The notes under the pieces were generated by a model. The model did no database searches, was not told where the DNA came from, and saw nothing but the letters and a program-made list of their open reading frames with translations. The position numbers and the translations under genes are program-made. A stretch of DNA of 64,000 bases, taken from the NCBI GenBank assembly GCA_000198515.1, contig FP929140.1, positions 966,527 to 1,030,526 on the forward strand, written 5' to 3'. Source of the stretch: a gamma proteobacterium HdN1 (GTDB taxonomy: Bacteria > Pseudomonadota > Gammaproteobacteria > Pseudomonadales > Ketobacteraceae). Below are positions 36,784-45,384 of the stretch, in pieces (the stretch's first letter is position 1; every line of letters starts with the position of its first letter).

Positions 36784-37559
36784 ATACGCCATTTTTTCAG
36801 GTGCCACGTACCGGTGTTTCGACCAGCGAGGGCGATGTCGATCTGCCCATTCTCTATTACGATGCCACGGCGGTCTATGCGTTCTTTCTTGTCAACACAG
36901 CCAATGTCGATCGTTTGCTTGCGGGCACTGGGCTGGTGTCGGCGCTGCGCGTTGGCCAGCGTTCACTGGTGGCCGTTGCCTGCTACGAATATCGCAATAC
37001 GACCGTAGGCGTGTACAACGAGGTGGGCATTGCGGCTGCCACTGCCCGGCATGGTGAATCGCTAACGCTGGGGGGCTGGCCTGATATGCTGCGCACTATT
37101 TCCCGGCCGGAGGTTCGGCAGCATGGCATGTATGTGCTCGATCTGCCCGTTACCACACCGAAAGCGAATGCTGCCGGTCGCGAAATCTGGGGGCTTCCCA
37201 AGTTTGTGACGCCGATTCCGTTCCGGCTCGACGGGCGGGATTTCACCTGCCAGGTGGACGATCCGAACGGAGGCTCACCGATCATGTGCCTAGATGGACA
37301 GATGGGGCTATCGGTGCCGGCCATGCCGTTCAGTCTCACCCTGTTTTCGCGGCATCAAGGGCACATGTTACGCACCATCGTCAATGCGCGCGGCAAATCT
37401 TGGCTGGCCGCACCTGGTAGCGTCCGCCTGCAGGTTGGCGACAGCTCGCACCCGATGGCGCAGCGTCTGCGCGAACTGGGTCTGGATAACGCCAAACCTG
37501 TAGCATTGCTGGGCACTACTCAATTCCAGTCGCGCCTTAACGGCGGTTGCGCGGTGTAA
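36780..37559 (+). CDS. Acetoacetate decarboxylase family protein
   Basis: This 259-residue protein has the acetoacetate decarboxylase fold pattern, including the Schiff-base lysine motif region GREIWGLPKFVTP (Lys at about residue 142), corresponding to E-x-x-G-x-P-K of true decarboxylases. The start overlaps the stop of the acyl-CoA dehydrogenase gene (ATGA). Family members also include aldolase- and dehydratase-like enzymes, so decarboxylation of acetoacetate is not certain. Its context suggests a step in breakdown of a fatty or branched acyl compound under the divergent AraC regulator. Confidence 0.8.
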   Translation: MNTPFFQVPRTGVSTSEGDVDLPILYYDATAVYAFFLVNTANVDRLLAGTGLVSALRVGQRSLVAVACYEYRNTTVGVYNEVGIAAATARHGESLTLGGWPDMLRTISRPEVRQHGMYVLDLPVTTPKANAAGREIWGLPKFVTPIPFRLDGRDFTCQVDDPNGGSPIMCLDGQMGLSVPAMPFSLTLFSRHQGHMLRTIVNARGKSWLAAPGSVRLQVGDSSHPMAQRLRELGLDNAKPVALLGTTQFQSRLNGGCAV

Positions 37560-37577
37560 ACGCGCGATAAAGCACAG

Positions 37578-37607
37578 CCTGCACCTTCAACGAGATTGAG
37601 GTGCAGG
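37578..37607. terminator. Hairpin between convergent operons
   Basis: CCTGCACCT and AGGTGCAGG pair around a 12-nt loop between the decarboxylase-like gene and the cobamide operon end. There is no T tract, so termination is only probable. Confidence 0.45.
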
Positions 37608-37656
37608 TATCCCACCAGCAGCGGGCATATCAGCGGCAAGTATTCATGAAAAGCGA

Positions 37657-38673
37657 TCAACGGCAGGCGTTTATCAAGCGCTCAAGCTGGGCCGAATTTG
37701 CAGGGATTCCAAGGCGTAGCAGTTTTTCTTCTGGAAAATGCCGCACTAAAATCGCCTGCTTAGCCAGCTGTTCGTAGAGTATTTGGTCGCTATCGTCGCT
37801 TGCCTTTAGCGTAATAAATAAAGGATGAATTCCGACGACGCTGATTTCAGGCCAAGCGTGAGACAATAGGTAGCGTAAGGCGTTTACCGTCTGTTCACAG
37901 TGGTTACGAAGCTGGATTCGAGTTTCTGCATGCCAGTCGTAATCTTGTAACGCTTGCTTTGCGATCCAGCGTGCAGGGTGGTTGACTGCCCACGGGCCAA
38001 GTTCTGCATTGAGCGAATCAAGCAGTGCGGGCTTGGCTACGCAAAAGCCAAGCCGTAGCCCCGCTAAACCAAAAAATTTTCCAAACGACCTTAACACAAT
38101 AAGAGCGTTACAGTTCGGAAGCATAAGAACGCTATGCGCGGGGGTGCTGTCCATAAACGCCTCATCCACAATCAGCCAACCACCGATCCGCTCCAACGTG
38201 AGTGCGAGCGAGTATATTTGCTCGGGTGCGTAAGCACTACCGGTAGGGTTGTTGGGATTGATCAATACTACGACATCGTCACTTTGCAAAAGCATGGGGC
38301 TGGGTAGCGTGTGATAACGTGTTAATGGGTAGCCCAGTTTTTGCCAGCAGAAGGCGTGCTCCTGATAGCCAACGGCGGGCACCCAAGCTCGTTTGGCTGC
38401 CAACAATCGCGGGAGTAATTCAATGGCGGCTTGGCTACCCGGAATGGGCAGAACGTTGGGTTTTCCATAGTAGGCGCGCGCAGCGATTTCTAAACCATCC
38501 TCGGTTTCCGGAAGCCGTTGCCAGATCGCGGCGGGTAGATTTTCCGGTACCGGCCATGGGTTTGCGTTGATCGCGGTGGATAAGTCTAACCAGTTCTCCA
38601 ATGGAATTTGATAGTGCGCTGCAGCCGCACGCAAACGCCCACCGTGGAGCAGGGAGCTTTGGGGTGCGTTCAT
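37657..38673 (-). CDS. cobD: L-threonine-O-3-phosphate decarboxylase (CobD/CobC type)
   Basis: The start is ATG 38673 (MNAPQSSLLHGGRLRAAA), overlapping the cbiB stop by 4 bp; 338 residues. It is a fold-type I PLP enzyme with INPNNPTGSAY, DEAFMD and the PLP-lysine motif SFGKFFGLAGLRLGF. This histidinol-phosphate-aminotransferase-like subgroup, in a cobalamin operon, makes (R)-1-aminopropan-2-ol phosphate, the linker for the nucleotide loop used by CbiB. It is the last gene of the minus-strand operon. The name cobD follows Salmonella usage. Confidence 0.9.
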   Translation of the reverse strand: MNAPQSSLLHGGRLRAAAAHYQIPLENWLDLSTAINANPWPVPENLPAAIWQRLPETEDGLEIAARAYYGKPNVLPIPGSQAAIELLPRLLAAKRAWVPAVGYQEHAFCWQKLGYPLTRYHTLPSPMLLQSDDVVVLINPNNPTGSAYAPEQIYSLALTLERIGGWLIVDEAFMDSTPAHSVLMLPNCNALIVLRSFGKFFGLAGLRLGFCVAKPALLDSLNAELGPWAVNHPARWIAKQALQDYDWHAETRIQLRNHCEQTVNALRYLLSHAWPEISVVGIHPLFITLKASDDSDQILYEQLAKQAILVRHFPEEKLLRLGIPANSAQLERLINACR

Positions 38674-39662
38674 GGTGTCACCATGGTATTCCAGAGAACC
38701 CAGCCTGCGCTTGCTCCTAATACCGCAAGCCAAAGCAGCAGAGAACGCCGCAATAATTGTTGCGCTCGAAAAATATCAGCCGCAGCCGGGGCGGGGCCGG
38801 TGCCGAAAAAAGGCTTCATCATCAGCTGACCATGATAGCGGCAAGGGCCACCTAACGAAATTCCTAAGCTGCCGGCGCCAGCGCTCATGCACGGCCCACC
38901 GTTGGGGCTGGCGAGCCGTGATGCGTGCTGTGCCCAGCAGCGTAGCGCCGGTATGGGCTTTCCCGTTAGCGCATACGAGAGCGCCGTAAGCCGCGCCGGA
39001 ATATAGGCAAGCACATCGTCGATCCGCGCGGCTCCCTTTCCAAAGAACTCAAACCGATTGTTATGGTAGCCCCACATCGCATCTAAAGTATTTGCAAGCC
39101 GGTGAAGAATTGCGCCCGCAGGCCCGAGCAAAAGGTACCAGAACAGGGTTGCAAACAGTGCATCGTTGCCGTTCTCTAATAATGATTCAATTGCAGCGCG
39201 CGAACACTGCACCTCGGTCATTGCGTGGGTATCGCGGCTGACGATGCGCCCGGTTAGGTTGCGTGCCTGTTCAATTGCGTGAGATTCAGAAGTTTGCTGG
39301 GCTTGCTCCAAGGCTTTGGCAATTGGCGTAGTATGGTCGCACAGGCTGCGATAGCCTATGCAAAAATAGAGAATGATAGCGTCAAACGGAATGTGCCAAT
39401 AGGCCGAACTCGCTACAGGGGACATTTGCTGAACCCCATAAGAGATTCCAAAAGTCAGCAGCGTTGGTACGCCGACAAGAAGGCTCCACGCGAAGATTCC
39501 AAGCCAGAACTGCTTTTTTGGGGCGCCGTGGTTGAGACTTTTCTCCAGCGCAGATGCGAGTTTTCCAAATCCCGCCAGTGGGTGCCAGCGTGGCACTTCG
39601 CCAAAGCGATGGTCGAGTAGCAGCGCAAGGAATAACGCAAAGATTGAGCTAAGCAATGACAT
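38670..39662 (-). CDS. cbiB: Adenosylcobinamide-phosphate synthase
   Basis: The 330-residue integral membrane protein has the CbiB N-terminus (LDHRFGEVPRWHPLAGFGKLASALE), several hydrophobic helices, the NLTGRIVSRDT segment, DALFATLFWYLLLGPAGAILHRLANTLDAMWGY and the late GWALSYA-like region. CbiB attaches the aminopropanol phosphate linker to adenosylcobyric acid. It overlaps cobD by 4 bp and starts 7 bp after cbiZ. That order is logical: CbiZ produces cobyric acid, which CbiB rebuilds. Confidence 0.93.
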   Translation of the reverse strand: MSLLSSIFALFLALLLDHRFGEVPRWHPLAGFGKLASALEKSLNHGAPKKQFWLGIFAWSLLVGVPTLLTFGISYGVQQMSPVASSAYWHIPFDAIILYFCIGYRSLCDHTTPIAKALEQAQQTSESHAIEQARNLTGRIVSRDTHAMTEVQCSRAAIESLLENGNDALFATLFWYLLLGPAGAILHRLANTLDAMWGYHNNRFEFFGKGAARIDDVLAYIPARLTALSYALTGKPIPALRCWAQHASRLASPNGGPCMSAGAGSLGISLGGPCRYHGQLMMKPFFGTGPAPAAADIFRAQQLLRRSLLLWLAVLGASAGWVLWNTMVTP

Positions 39663-39669
39663 AAAGGTG

Positions 39670-40566
39670 CTAATCCGAACTAGCCGTGCAAGTTTTTATC
39701 CCGTCCCGCACAACGTCGTAAACGAGTGTGCCGATCAATTCGCCCATGATGACATGCTTGCCGCAGTAGTCGATTACAAAGCCTTCGGCGCAACTGAAAA
39801 CAGCGCTTGCATCGGTTCCCGTGCCGCTGGCGGGCTGATTGGACACGGCGCTTAAGAGGTTGCTGTCAATACAGGCGAGCGCTTTCGCTTCCGTAATGAT
39901 TTGAAGTGCCTCAACTTTTGCGGCGCCTGTTAGGTGGGCGTTCGTAAATACCGCAATATTGATTGTGCCGGCGGGTAGTGGAGTTTCGTCGCGCTGACAG
40001 GCGTTTAGCGTTGAAATGTCTGCGGTGTCGCCTGCGCGCCTTGCGTTGGCAACGCCAGTAGTGGCGATTGCGCAAACAAAAATGCCGTTATGTTTGCTGT
40101 AGCGCATCCGAAAAGATTTCATTGAAGCGGCGGTCATCATGCCCACAATAGGCTCCTGCAATGAGAGAATATTGCAGGCTTTTTGCAGTGTAAGCTCAGG
40201 GCGTGGGAGTGGTAATGATACTGCAGGAGTATGGGCATTTACGCGTAAATTTAGCCAACCCGCCGCGCGAGCGCTGCCGCCATTCATAACGGCACTGCTC
40301 AAGCAATCCAGAGGGCGCTCAAAGCGAACATAGCAATACGCGGGTTTTACCTGAATCTCTAAAAGCCCATCCAGTTTTTGTGCGAACCAGTCTGGTTGGT
40401 CGAGCTGGTAGGGATTGAGTGCGCCGGCAAAATCCGCTAGCAGGCTATTGTCTAGAGAGGAGCTGTCTAGAGAGGAGCTGTCTACGGAGGGCTCCATTTG
40501 TGAAGCCGACGAAAAATCACGGATAGGAATAATTTCGCTGGAGCCGTTAGGTTTTTTGGTCGTCAT
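39670..40566 (-). CDS. cbiZ: Adenosylcobinamide amidohydrolase CbiZ
   Basis: This 298-residue protein has the CbiZ core: SSAVMNGGSARAAGWLNLRV, MMTAASMKSFR, CAIATTGVANARRAGD, GTINIAVFTNAHLTGAAKVEALQIITEAKALAC and the GTGTDASAVF end motif. CbiZ cuts the amide-linked aminopropanol from cobinamides, allowing bacteria to remodel foreign cobamides such as pseudocobalamin. The N-terminal 50 residues are Ser-rich and contain a 15-bp tandem repeat (SSLDSSSLD). The start overlaps the cobS stop by 4 bp. Confidence 0.9.
   Translation of the reverse strand: MTTKKPNGSSEIIPIRDFSSASQMEPSVDSSSLDSSSLDNSLLADFAGALNPYQLDQPDWFAQKLDGLLEIQVKPAYCYVRFERPLDCLSSAVMNGGSARAAGWLNLRVNAHTPAVSLPLPRPELTLQKACNILSLQEPIVGMMTAASMKSFRMRYSKHNGIFVCAIATTGVANARRAGDTADISTLNACQRDETPLPAGTINIAVFTNAHLTGAAKVEALQIITEAKALACIDSNLLSAVSNQPASGTGTDASAVFSCAEGFVIDYCGKHVIMGELIGTLVYDVVRDGIKTCTASSD
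40451..40480 (-). repeat. 15-bp tandem duplication in the cbiZ 5' end
   Basis: tctagagaggagctg occurs twice in direct succession, in frame, encoding the repeated SSLDS in the non-conserved N-terminus of CbiZ. Confidence 0.85.
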
Positions 40567-41375
40567 GAGAGGGCCAGAAATGCAAGTAAAAATGTAAGCT
40601 CACAAAGTTCGATCAATGCGCCAGCCGTATCCCCTGTCGTGCCGCCCAAGCGAGCAAGCATCCATTGTCGAGCCAGCAGAAATAACGCGAAAAGTATGCC
40701 GCCAACTAAAAAGATGCGCGCACCAGAAGAAAAGAGCGCAAGCGCAGGCGTTGTTGCAAAAAAGAATCCAGATGTCGGCAATATCGTTAGCAGAACCACA
40801 GAACTCAAGAGGACAACAAGTGTCAATCCTAAACAGGCTTCTAGGGAAAGCGCCTTGTTCATTCCACTACCTAAGCCTTTGGCCCGTACATACGGAGTTG
40901 TGTAAAATAGCCAGGGTACCGAAAGCCTAGCCCATGCGGGGGCCAGCAATAACGCGGCAAGTGCGATGCCATTCTCCGCCAGCGCTGCAATGCTTGCTGC
41001 TTTTAGCATCAGGTAAATACACATCCAGACCACAGCGTTGGCGCCCACGTGCGGGTCTTTCATGATTTCGAGGCTACGTTTGCGATCGCCAAGGCCGCCC
41101 AGCCATGCATCAAGGGTGTCTGCCAGCCCGTCGAGGTGCAGTGCGCCTGTGATGGCCACCCACGCGGCGAGTGTGAGTGCCCCTACAAGCCATTGCGTGT
41201 TTGGAAAAAGCACCTGTGCAATTGCAAAGACCACACTCACGCATGCACCGATGATCAGCCCGACCAAGGGATACCACGCCAAAGATCGCCGCGTAGTAGC
41301 GCTGTTATAAGGAGTTTCCGGAATGGGCAGGCGGGTTAGAAATCCTAATGCGGCCCAAAAGCCTTCGGGTTTCAT
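40563..41375 (-). CDS. cobS: Adenosylcobinamide-GDP ribazoletransferase (cobalamin synthase)
   Basis: The 270-residue membrane protein has the CobS start FWAALGFLTRLPIP, then LAWYPLVGLIIGA and GALHLDGLADTLDAWLGGLGDRKRSLEIMKDPHVGANAV, which contains the metal-binding Asp-rich motif. Further hydrophobic helices follow. CobS joins adenosylcobinamide-GDP to alpha-ribazole, the final assembly step at the inner membrane. It overlaps both neighbours by 4 bp (ATGA), showing tight operon structure. Confidence 0.95.
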   Translation of the reverse strand: MKPEGFWAALGFLTRLPIPETPYNSATTRRSLAWYPLVGLIIGACVSVVFAIAQVLFPNTQWLVGALTLAAWVAITGALHLDGLADTLDAWLGGLGDRKRSLEIMKDPHVGANAVVWMCIYLMLKAASIAALAENGIALAALLLAPAWARLSVPWLFYTTPYVRAKGLGSGMNKALSLEACLGLTLVVLLSSVVLLTILPTSGFFFATTPALALFSSGARIFLVGGILFALFLLARQWMLARLGGTTGDTAGALIELCELTFLLAFLALS

Positions 41376-42016
41376 GCGCCGCGATATCCGTTAATAAAAC
41401 TCAGGGCAATGTCGGGGTTACGATCCTTATGCTTAAAGACTCGGAAGCGTGTCATGCATGCGTAAGGAACATCCACACGGAATGTATCGGCCGCCTGCAT
41501 CTGCAAAAAAATTCGCAGAGAGGCGCGAATGACTCCACCGTGTGCGACGATTAGCAGGCGCGTGTTGTCATGTGTTTCAATTGCATTAAATAAAGCACTA
41601 CGAACGCGCTGACTAAATTCACGAAAGGTTTCACCATTTGGCGGCGCATTATTTTCTGGGTCTTGCCAGATTGCTGCGAGCAGTTCACGGTGTGCGGCCC
41701 AAGCATCTGCAGGGCGCATGCCTTCGATATCACCGAAATGCATTTCGCGTAGATCGTTCACCACTTCCACAGAAAGCGCGAGCTCTTTCCCCAGATCTTC
41801 CGCAAAAGCGCGGCAGCGTTTCATGGGAGAGCTGATGATCTTGTCCCAACGCTGGCCTTCTGCGCGTGCTGCTGCAATTGCTTTGTGGAGCTGCTGCCAG
41901 CCGGCTTCGGAGAGTGGATCGTCTTTGCTGCCACGGTACATCACACCGCCTTCTGGTTCACCGTGTCGGATAATGTCGAGGGTGAGGGTGTTGTCAGGAG
42001 CGTCGTTCGGGTGCAT
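41372..42016 (-). CDS. cobC: Alpha-ribazole phosphatase-like histidine phosphatase
   Basis: The 214-residue protein is a histidine phosphatase with the catalytic LDIIRHGEPEGG motif, the IISSPMKRCRAFAEDLG segment, the REMHFGDIEGM acid motif and the second catalytic histidine in LLIVAHGGVIRASL. In a cobalamin operon between cobT and cobS this corresponds to CobC, which dephosphorylates alpha-ribazole-5'-phosphate or the phosphorylated cobamide. Family members are hard to separate by sequence, so the role rests mainly on position. Confidence 0.87.
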   Translation of the reverse strand: MHPNDAPDNTLTLDIIRHGEPEGGVMYRGSKDDPLSEAGWQQLHKAIAAARAEGQRWDKIISSPMKRCRAFAEDLGKELALSVEVVNDLREMHFGDIEGMRPADAWAAHRELLAAIWQDPENNAPPNGETFREFSQRVRSALFNAIETHDNTRLLIVAHGGVIRASLRIFLQMQAADTFRVDVPYACMTRFRVFKHKDRNPDIALSFINGYRGA

Positions 42017-42019
42017 AAG

Positions 42020-43084
42020 CTATTGTGTGCCTTCCTGATTCGATACTTGCGCTTGTTCAAAGGTGGCCATTTCGTTGTGCAGTGCGCAGGCCATTTTTAA
42101 TAATGGGACGCAGACGGCGGCGCCACTGCCTTCGCCAAGCCGCATTTGGAGGTCGAGAATTGGTGGCGAGGGTAAATAGTTTTTTACCACTTTATAACCG
42201 GGCTCGGCCGATGTGTGGCTAAAGAACATCCACGCAGAAACGCTGGTATTCATGGCGATTGCGAGAAGGGCCGCTGCAGTGCAAATAAATCCATCCACGA
42301 GGATCGCCTTGCCGCCTTGAGCCGCCGCGATGTAGTAGCCCGCAAGCGCCACGATCTCGATGCCGCCGAGATGCTGTAGCAGCGTTTCTGGGTAGCGGAT
42401 CTGCTCCGCGTGCAGCTGGATTGCGCGTTCTACGATCTGCGCTTTGTGGCTCACGCCAGCCGCATCAAGCCCAGTGCCTGGGCCAGCGATTAGCGATGGC
42501 GCTAGGTCAAGCCAGTGGCTTAAAAGGGCCGTTGCGCTGGTGGTGTTGCCAATGCCCATTTCACCGCCGATGACGAGATCGGCTCCTTGTTCAATCGCGA
42601 CCTTTGCTTCGGCCTGCCCAGCAGCCATCGCGTGAATAAAGTCTTCGGTGCTCATCGCAGGCTCTTTGCAAAAATTCGCGGTGCCATGGCGAACGACGCG
42701 ATCGACCACGCCCGGCAAACTGCCTGCTTCTGCCAGGCCGCCGACGTTTACTACGCGTAACGTTGCATTTAGGTGGCGTGCAAGAACACTGATTGCGGCG
42801 CCGCCGGCAACAAAGTTTTTCATCATTTCGGTAGTAACGGCTTGCGGGAAGGCTGAGACTCCTTCCTCCACCACACCATGATCACCGGCAAAAACGCTAA
42901 TTGCGACCTTGTCGATGTGTGGCGTTTCCGTGTCTTGTAGGGCGGCAAGGCGAACGGCAATGGCTTCGAGACGGCCCAGTGATCCTTGCGGTTTGGTTAA
43001 CTGATTTTGCCGCTGGCGTGCGCGAATCAAGGCGATTGGATTGGGATTGGGGGCAGCCTCTTGCCACCAATAGCTTGTACTCAC
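42020..43084 (-). CDS. cobT: Nicotinate-nucleotide--dimethylbenzimidazole phosphoribosyltransferase
   Basis: The 354-residue protein shows the CobT pattern: LTKPQGSLGRLEAIAVRLAALQ, VFAGDHGVVEEGVSAFPQAVTTEMM, NFVAGGAAISVLAR, GEMGIGNTTSATALL and GLDAAGVSHKAQIVERA. CobT activates the lower-ligand base by making alpha-ribazole phosphate. It is separated from cobU by a 109-bp spacer made almost wholly of six 18-bp repeats, while the gene downstream follows after 3 bp. Confidence 0.96.
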   Translation of the reverse strand: MSTSYWWQEAAPNPNPIALIRARQRQNQLTKPQGSLGRLEAIAVRLAALQDTETPHIDKVAISVFAGDHGVVEEGVSAFPQAVTTEMMKNFVAGGAAISVLARHLNATLRVVNVGGLAEAGSLPGVVDRVVRHGTANFCKEPAMSTEDFIHAMAAGQAEAKVAIEQGADLVIGGEMGIGNTTSATALLSHWLDLAPSLIAGPGTGLDAAGVSHKAQIVERAIQLHAEQIRYPETLLQHLGGIEIVALAGYYIAAAQGGKAILVDGFICTAAALLAIAMNTSVSAWMFFSHTSAEPGYKVVKNYLPSPPILDLQMRLGEGSGAAVCVPLLKMACALHNEMATFEQAQVSNQEGTQ

Positions 43085-43100
43085 GGGACATCCTTATTTA

Positions 43101-43208
43101 CAGTAATTTAAGAGATTGCAGTGATTTAAGAGATTGACGTTATTTGGGTGCCTGACGTTACTTGAGCGACTGACGTTATTTGAGTGCCTGACGTTATTTG
43201 AGCGACTG
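43101..43208 (-). repeat. Six 18-bp tandem repeats across the cobU stop codon
   Basis: Six contiguous 18-bp units cover the end of cobU and the spacer to cobT. On the minus strand four units read CAG-TCG/GCA-CTC-AAA-TAA-CGT-like, each repeating the Q-(S/A)-L-K-stop end of cobU in the same frame. The two units nearest cobT have lost the stop. Confidence 0.9.
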
Positions 43209-43703
43209 TGGAAGCCCCGCTACGACAAACCATGCTCGATCTGCGAGCTGCGCGATTTCCTGATGCAGCCAGCCGGCTTCATCGACGTAACGCCGCGTTT
43301 GTTCGCCAAGTGGTACGATCCCTTGGCCCACCTCATTGCTCACCAGCAGAATTTCACCGGGAAGTTTTGCCAGAGTATCGAGTAGCGCTTGACGTTCCCT
43401 TTGCCAACATGTGGGTTCAGGATGAAAAAGCGCATTCGTAATCCAAAGTGTCAGGCAATCCACCAGCAGCACTCGATGCGCGGATGCGTGCGCGCAAAGA
43501 GCGTCGGCCAGCGCAATGGGTTCCTCCACCAATTGCCATGAGGGTGGGCGCTGGTGCTGATGGTGTGCGATTCGCTGCGCCATCTCCTGATCGCCTGCGG
43601 TTGCGGTGGCGATATAGGTGACAGGCAGCCCGCGATTTTCGGCGAGCTGCTCGGCAAAGCGGCTTTTTCCGGAGCGTGCGCCACCGAGGATAAGCTGTAT
43701 CAT
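43194..43703 (-). CDS. cobU: Adenosylcobinamide kinase / adenosylcobinamide-phosphate guanylyltransferase
   Basis: The 169-residue protein has the P-loop GGARSGKSRFAEQLA at residues 7-21, the TYIATATAGDQEMAQRIAHHQ segment with the guanylylated-histidine region, the Asp-Cys-Leu-Thr-Leu-Trp motif and LVSNEVGQGIVPLGEQTRRYVDEAGWLHQEIA. CobU phosphorylates adenosylcobinamide and transfers GMP, preparing it for CobS. The last codons and stop are the first unit of an 18-bp tandem repeat array. Confidence 0.96.
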   Translation of the reverse strand: MIQLILGGARSGKSRFAEQLAENRGLPVTYIATATAGDQEMAQRIAHHQHQRPPSWQLVEEPIALADALCAHASAHRVLLVDCLTLWITNALFHPEPTCWQRERQALLDTLAKLPGEILLVSNEVGQGIVPLGEQTRRYVDEAGWLHQEIAQLADRAWFVVAGLPQSLK

Positions 43704-43767
43704 GAATGCGTGGTTCTGCCTGTAGATTTATTGCACCTTTGGCGTATCGTTTTGCGTATTTAGTCTG

Positions 43768-44337
43768 TTAAGGCGCTGCGGGTTTTTCAAAACGTTTGCG
43801 ATCCCACAATACTTCTTGGCCATGGTCGGCGCGCGCAATGACCCGCGCGGCAACGAACAAAAAATCCGAGAGCCGGTTGAGATAGCGCATCGGGCCGCTA
43901 TCGGTGCTGCCGTCGTGCTTTGCAAAGCTATAGACGCGGCGCTCTGCACGCCGACAAATCGTGCGCGCGACGTGGCATTGAGCTGCGCCGCGGCTGCCGC
44001 CCGGCAAAATAAATTCTTTGAGCATCGGCAGCGGCTCGTTGATTTCATCCAGCCATTTTTCAAGGCGGGTAATGTAGTCATCGGTAATGGTCTTATAGCC
44101 AGGAATACAGAGCTCGCCGCCCAGATCAAATAAATCGTGCTGAATTTCCGAGAGCCAATCGGGTAGGGGAGCGGGCAATGGCTCGGCAAGCAATACACCG
44201 ATCGTGCTGTTCAGCTCATCCACTGTGCCGTAGGCTTCTACGCGCAGATCATCTTTTTCAACTCGTGAACCATCGCCAAGGCCGGTGGTACCTTTGTCGC
44301 CAGTACGAGTGTAGATTTTCGAGAGCCGATGTCCCAT
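43768..44337 (-). CDS. PduO-type ATP:cob(I)alamin adenosyltransferase
   Basis: The 189-residue protein matches the PduO-type family: KIYTRTGDKGTTGLGDGSRVEKDDLRVEAYGTVDELNS, the DLFDLGGELC segment, the FILPGGSRGAAQCHVARTICRRAERRV active-site stretch and RYLNRLSDFLFVAARVI. It adds the 5'-deoxyadenosyl ligand to cob(I)alamin or cobinamide. Adenosylcobalamin is needed both for the salvage enzymes downstream and for the NrdJ reductase encoded 3 kb upstream. It lies between panE and cobU on the same strand. Confidence 0.95.
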   Translation of the reverse strand: MGHRLSKIYTRTGDKGTTGLGDGSRVEKDDLRVEAYGTVDELNSTIGVLLAEPLPAPLPDWLSEIQHDLFDLGGELCIPGYKTITDDYITRLEKWLDEINEPLPMLKEFILPGGSRGAAQCHVARTICRRAERRVYSFAKHDGSTDSGPMRYLNRLSDFLFVAARVIARADHGQEVLWDRKRFEKPAAP

Positions 44338-44385
44338 TTCTGTATCTCCTGATCAGGCGTGCGTGTGTCGAAAACACTGCCGATT

Positions 44386-45384
44386 TTACCTTGTTTTGGC
44401 GCGGTTTTCCTTAACGAAAATGGCGAGGCTCGTAAATGTGTAGGCCCTTTCCGCCTGTACCTGCTCGCACAGCCAGCGATTGATCGGTGCTTGCAGACCG
44501 TGTTGCTGTGCGTATCTTGCCGCGTAGCCATTGATATACTGAATTTCTGTTTCCCGCTTTGCGCGGCGATCTTGCAGCATTGAGGAGATATTGGCCTGCG
44601 TGCGTTCGGCAACGCTCAACGCAGTTTGGTATAAGGCGTCGGGAGTGCTATTGAGGCCAGCATGCTGCATGAGCATGGCGACTTCTGCGCTTGCATCACG
44701 CATGATTTGGCGGCAGATTTCGTGTGAAAGAAGTTCACCATTTGGGCAGTCAAGCAGTGCCGTAAGCGGGTTGATCGCGCAGTTGATTGCAAGTTTTTCC
44801 CAAAGCCGCTGGCGGATTGCGGGATCTTTTTCGAGGTGGATCGCTAATTCTCGCCACTCATCGAAAACGGTATCCAGAGCGGCTTGATCCGTGGTGTCCC
44901 AAGCGCCTAACCAAGTAGTGCCCACACCCGCGTGGCGAATGTGTTCGTGTGTGATTCGATTCGCGCCTTCCGTCGTTGAGCCCGCGACAATTTTTAGGCT
45001 GGGGTAGTGCTGCCGGAGCAGCTCGTGGATTCCCATGCCGTTTTGCAGAACCACGACGATGGAGTCGGGCTGCAGGCGCTTTTGGATCGCATCCATTGCG
45101 GCGAGGCTTTGCTGGGCTTTGGTCGTCAACAAAAGGCGTTGGATGGGGCGGCTGCTATCGAGCGGTATCGTAAATTCGGTTTTGTTTGTCCCGCTGCTAG
45201 GGTCGCTCAGTGTCGGCTCCTCAAGCACGAGAGGGACAGTCGCATTGGCTGCATGTGGCGCTTGCGTTGGACGTGGCGGCGAGGGGCAGGCAAACACCTT
45301 GATTCCAGCCGCCTGCATCCGGCAGGCAAAGAGCCCGCCGATTGCGCCCACGCCCACAACGTGCCATTCCACCTTATTCGTCAT
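44386..45384 (-). CDS. panE: 2-dehydropantoate 2-reductase
   Basis: The start is ATG 45384 (MTNKVEWHVVGVGAIGGLFACRM), 332 residues; a longer frame overlaps the neighbour with no conserved residues. The NADP-binding GxGxxG lies at residues 11-16. Conserved features follow: VVLQNGMGIHE, AGSTTEGANR, WEKLAINCAINPLTALLDCPNGEL with the catalytic lysine, and the late SSMLQDRRAKRETEIQYINGYAAR. It reduces ketopantoate to pantoate for coenzyme A synthesis. It overlaps the end of the REC-GGDEF gene by 11 bp. Confidence 0.94.
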   Translation of the reverse strand: MTNKVEWHVVGVGAIGGLFACRMQAAGIKVFACPSPPRPTQAPHAANATVPLVLEEPTLSDPSSGTNKTEFTIPLDSSRPIQRLLLTTKAQQSLAAMDAIQKRLQPDSIVVVLQNGMGIHELLRQHYPSLKIVAGSTTEGANRITHEHIRHAGVGTTWLGAWDTTDQAALDTVFDEWRELAIHLEKDPAIRQRLWEKLAINCAINPLTALLDCPNGELLSHEICRQIMRDASAEVAMLMQHAGLNSTPDALYQTALSVAERTQANISSMLQDRRAKRETEIQYINGYAARYAQQHGLQAPINRWLCEQVQAERAYTFTSLAIFVKENRAKTR

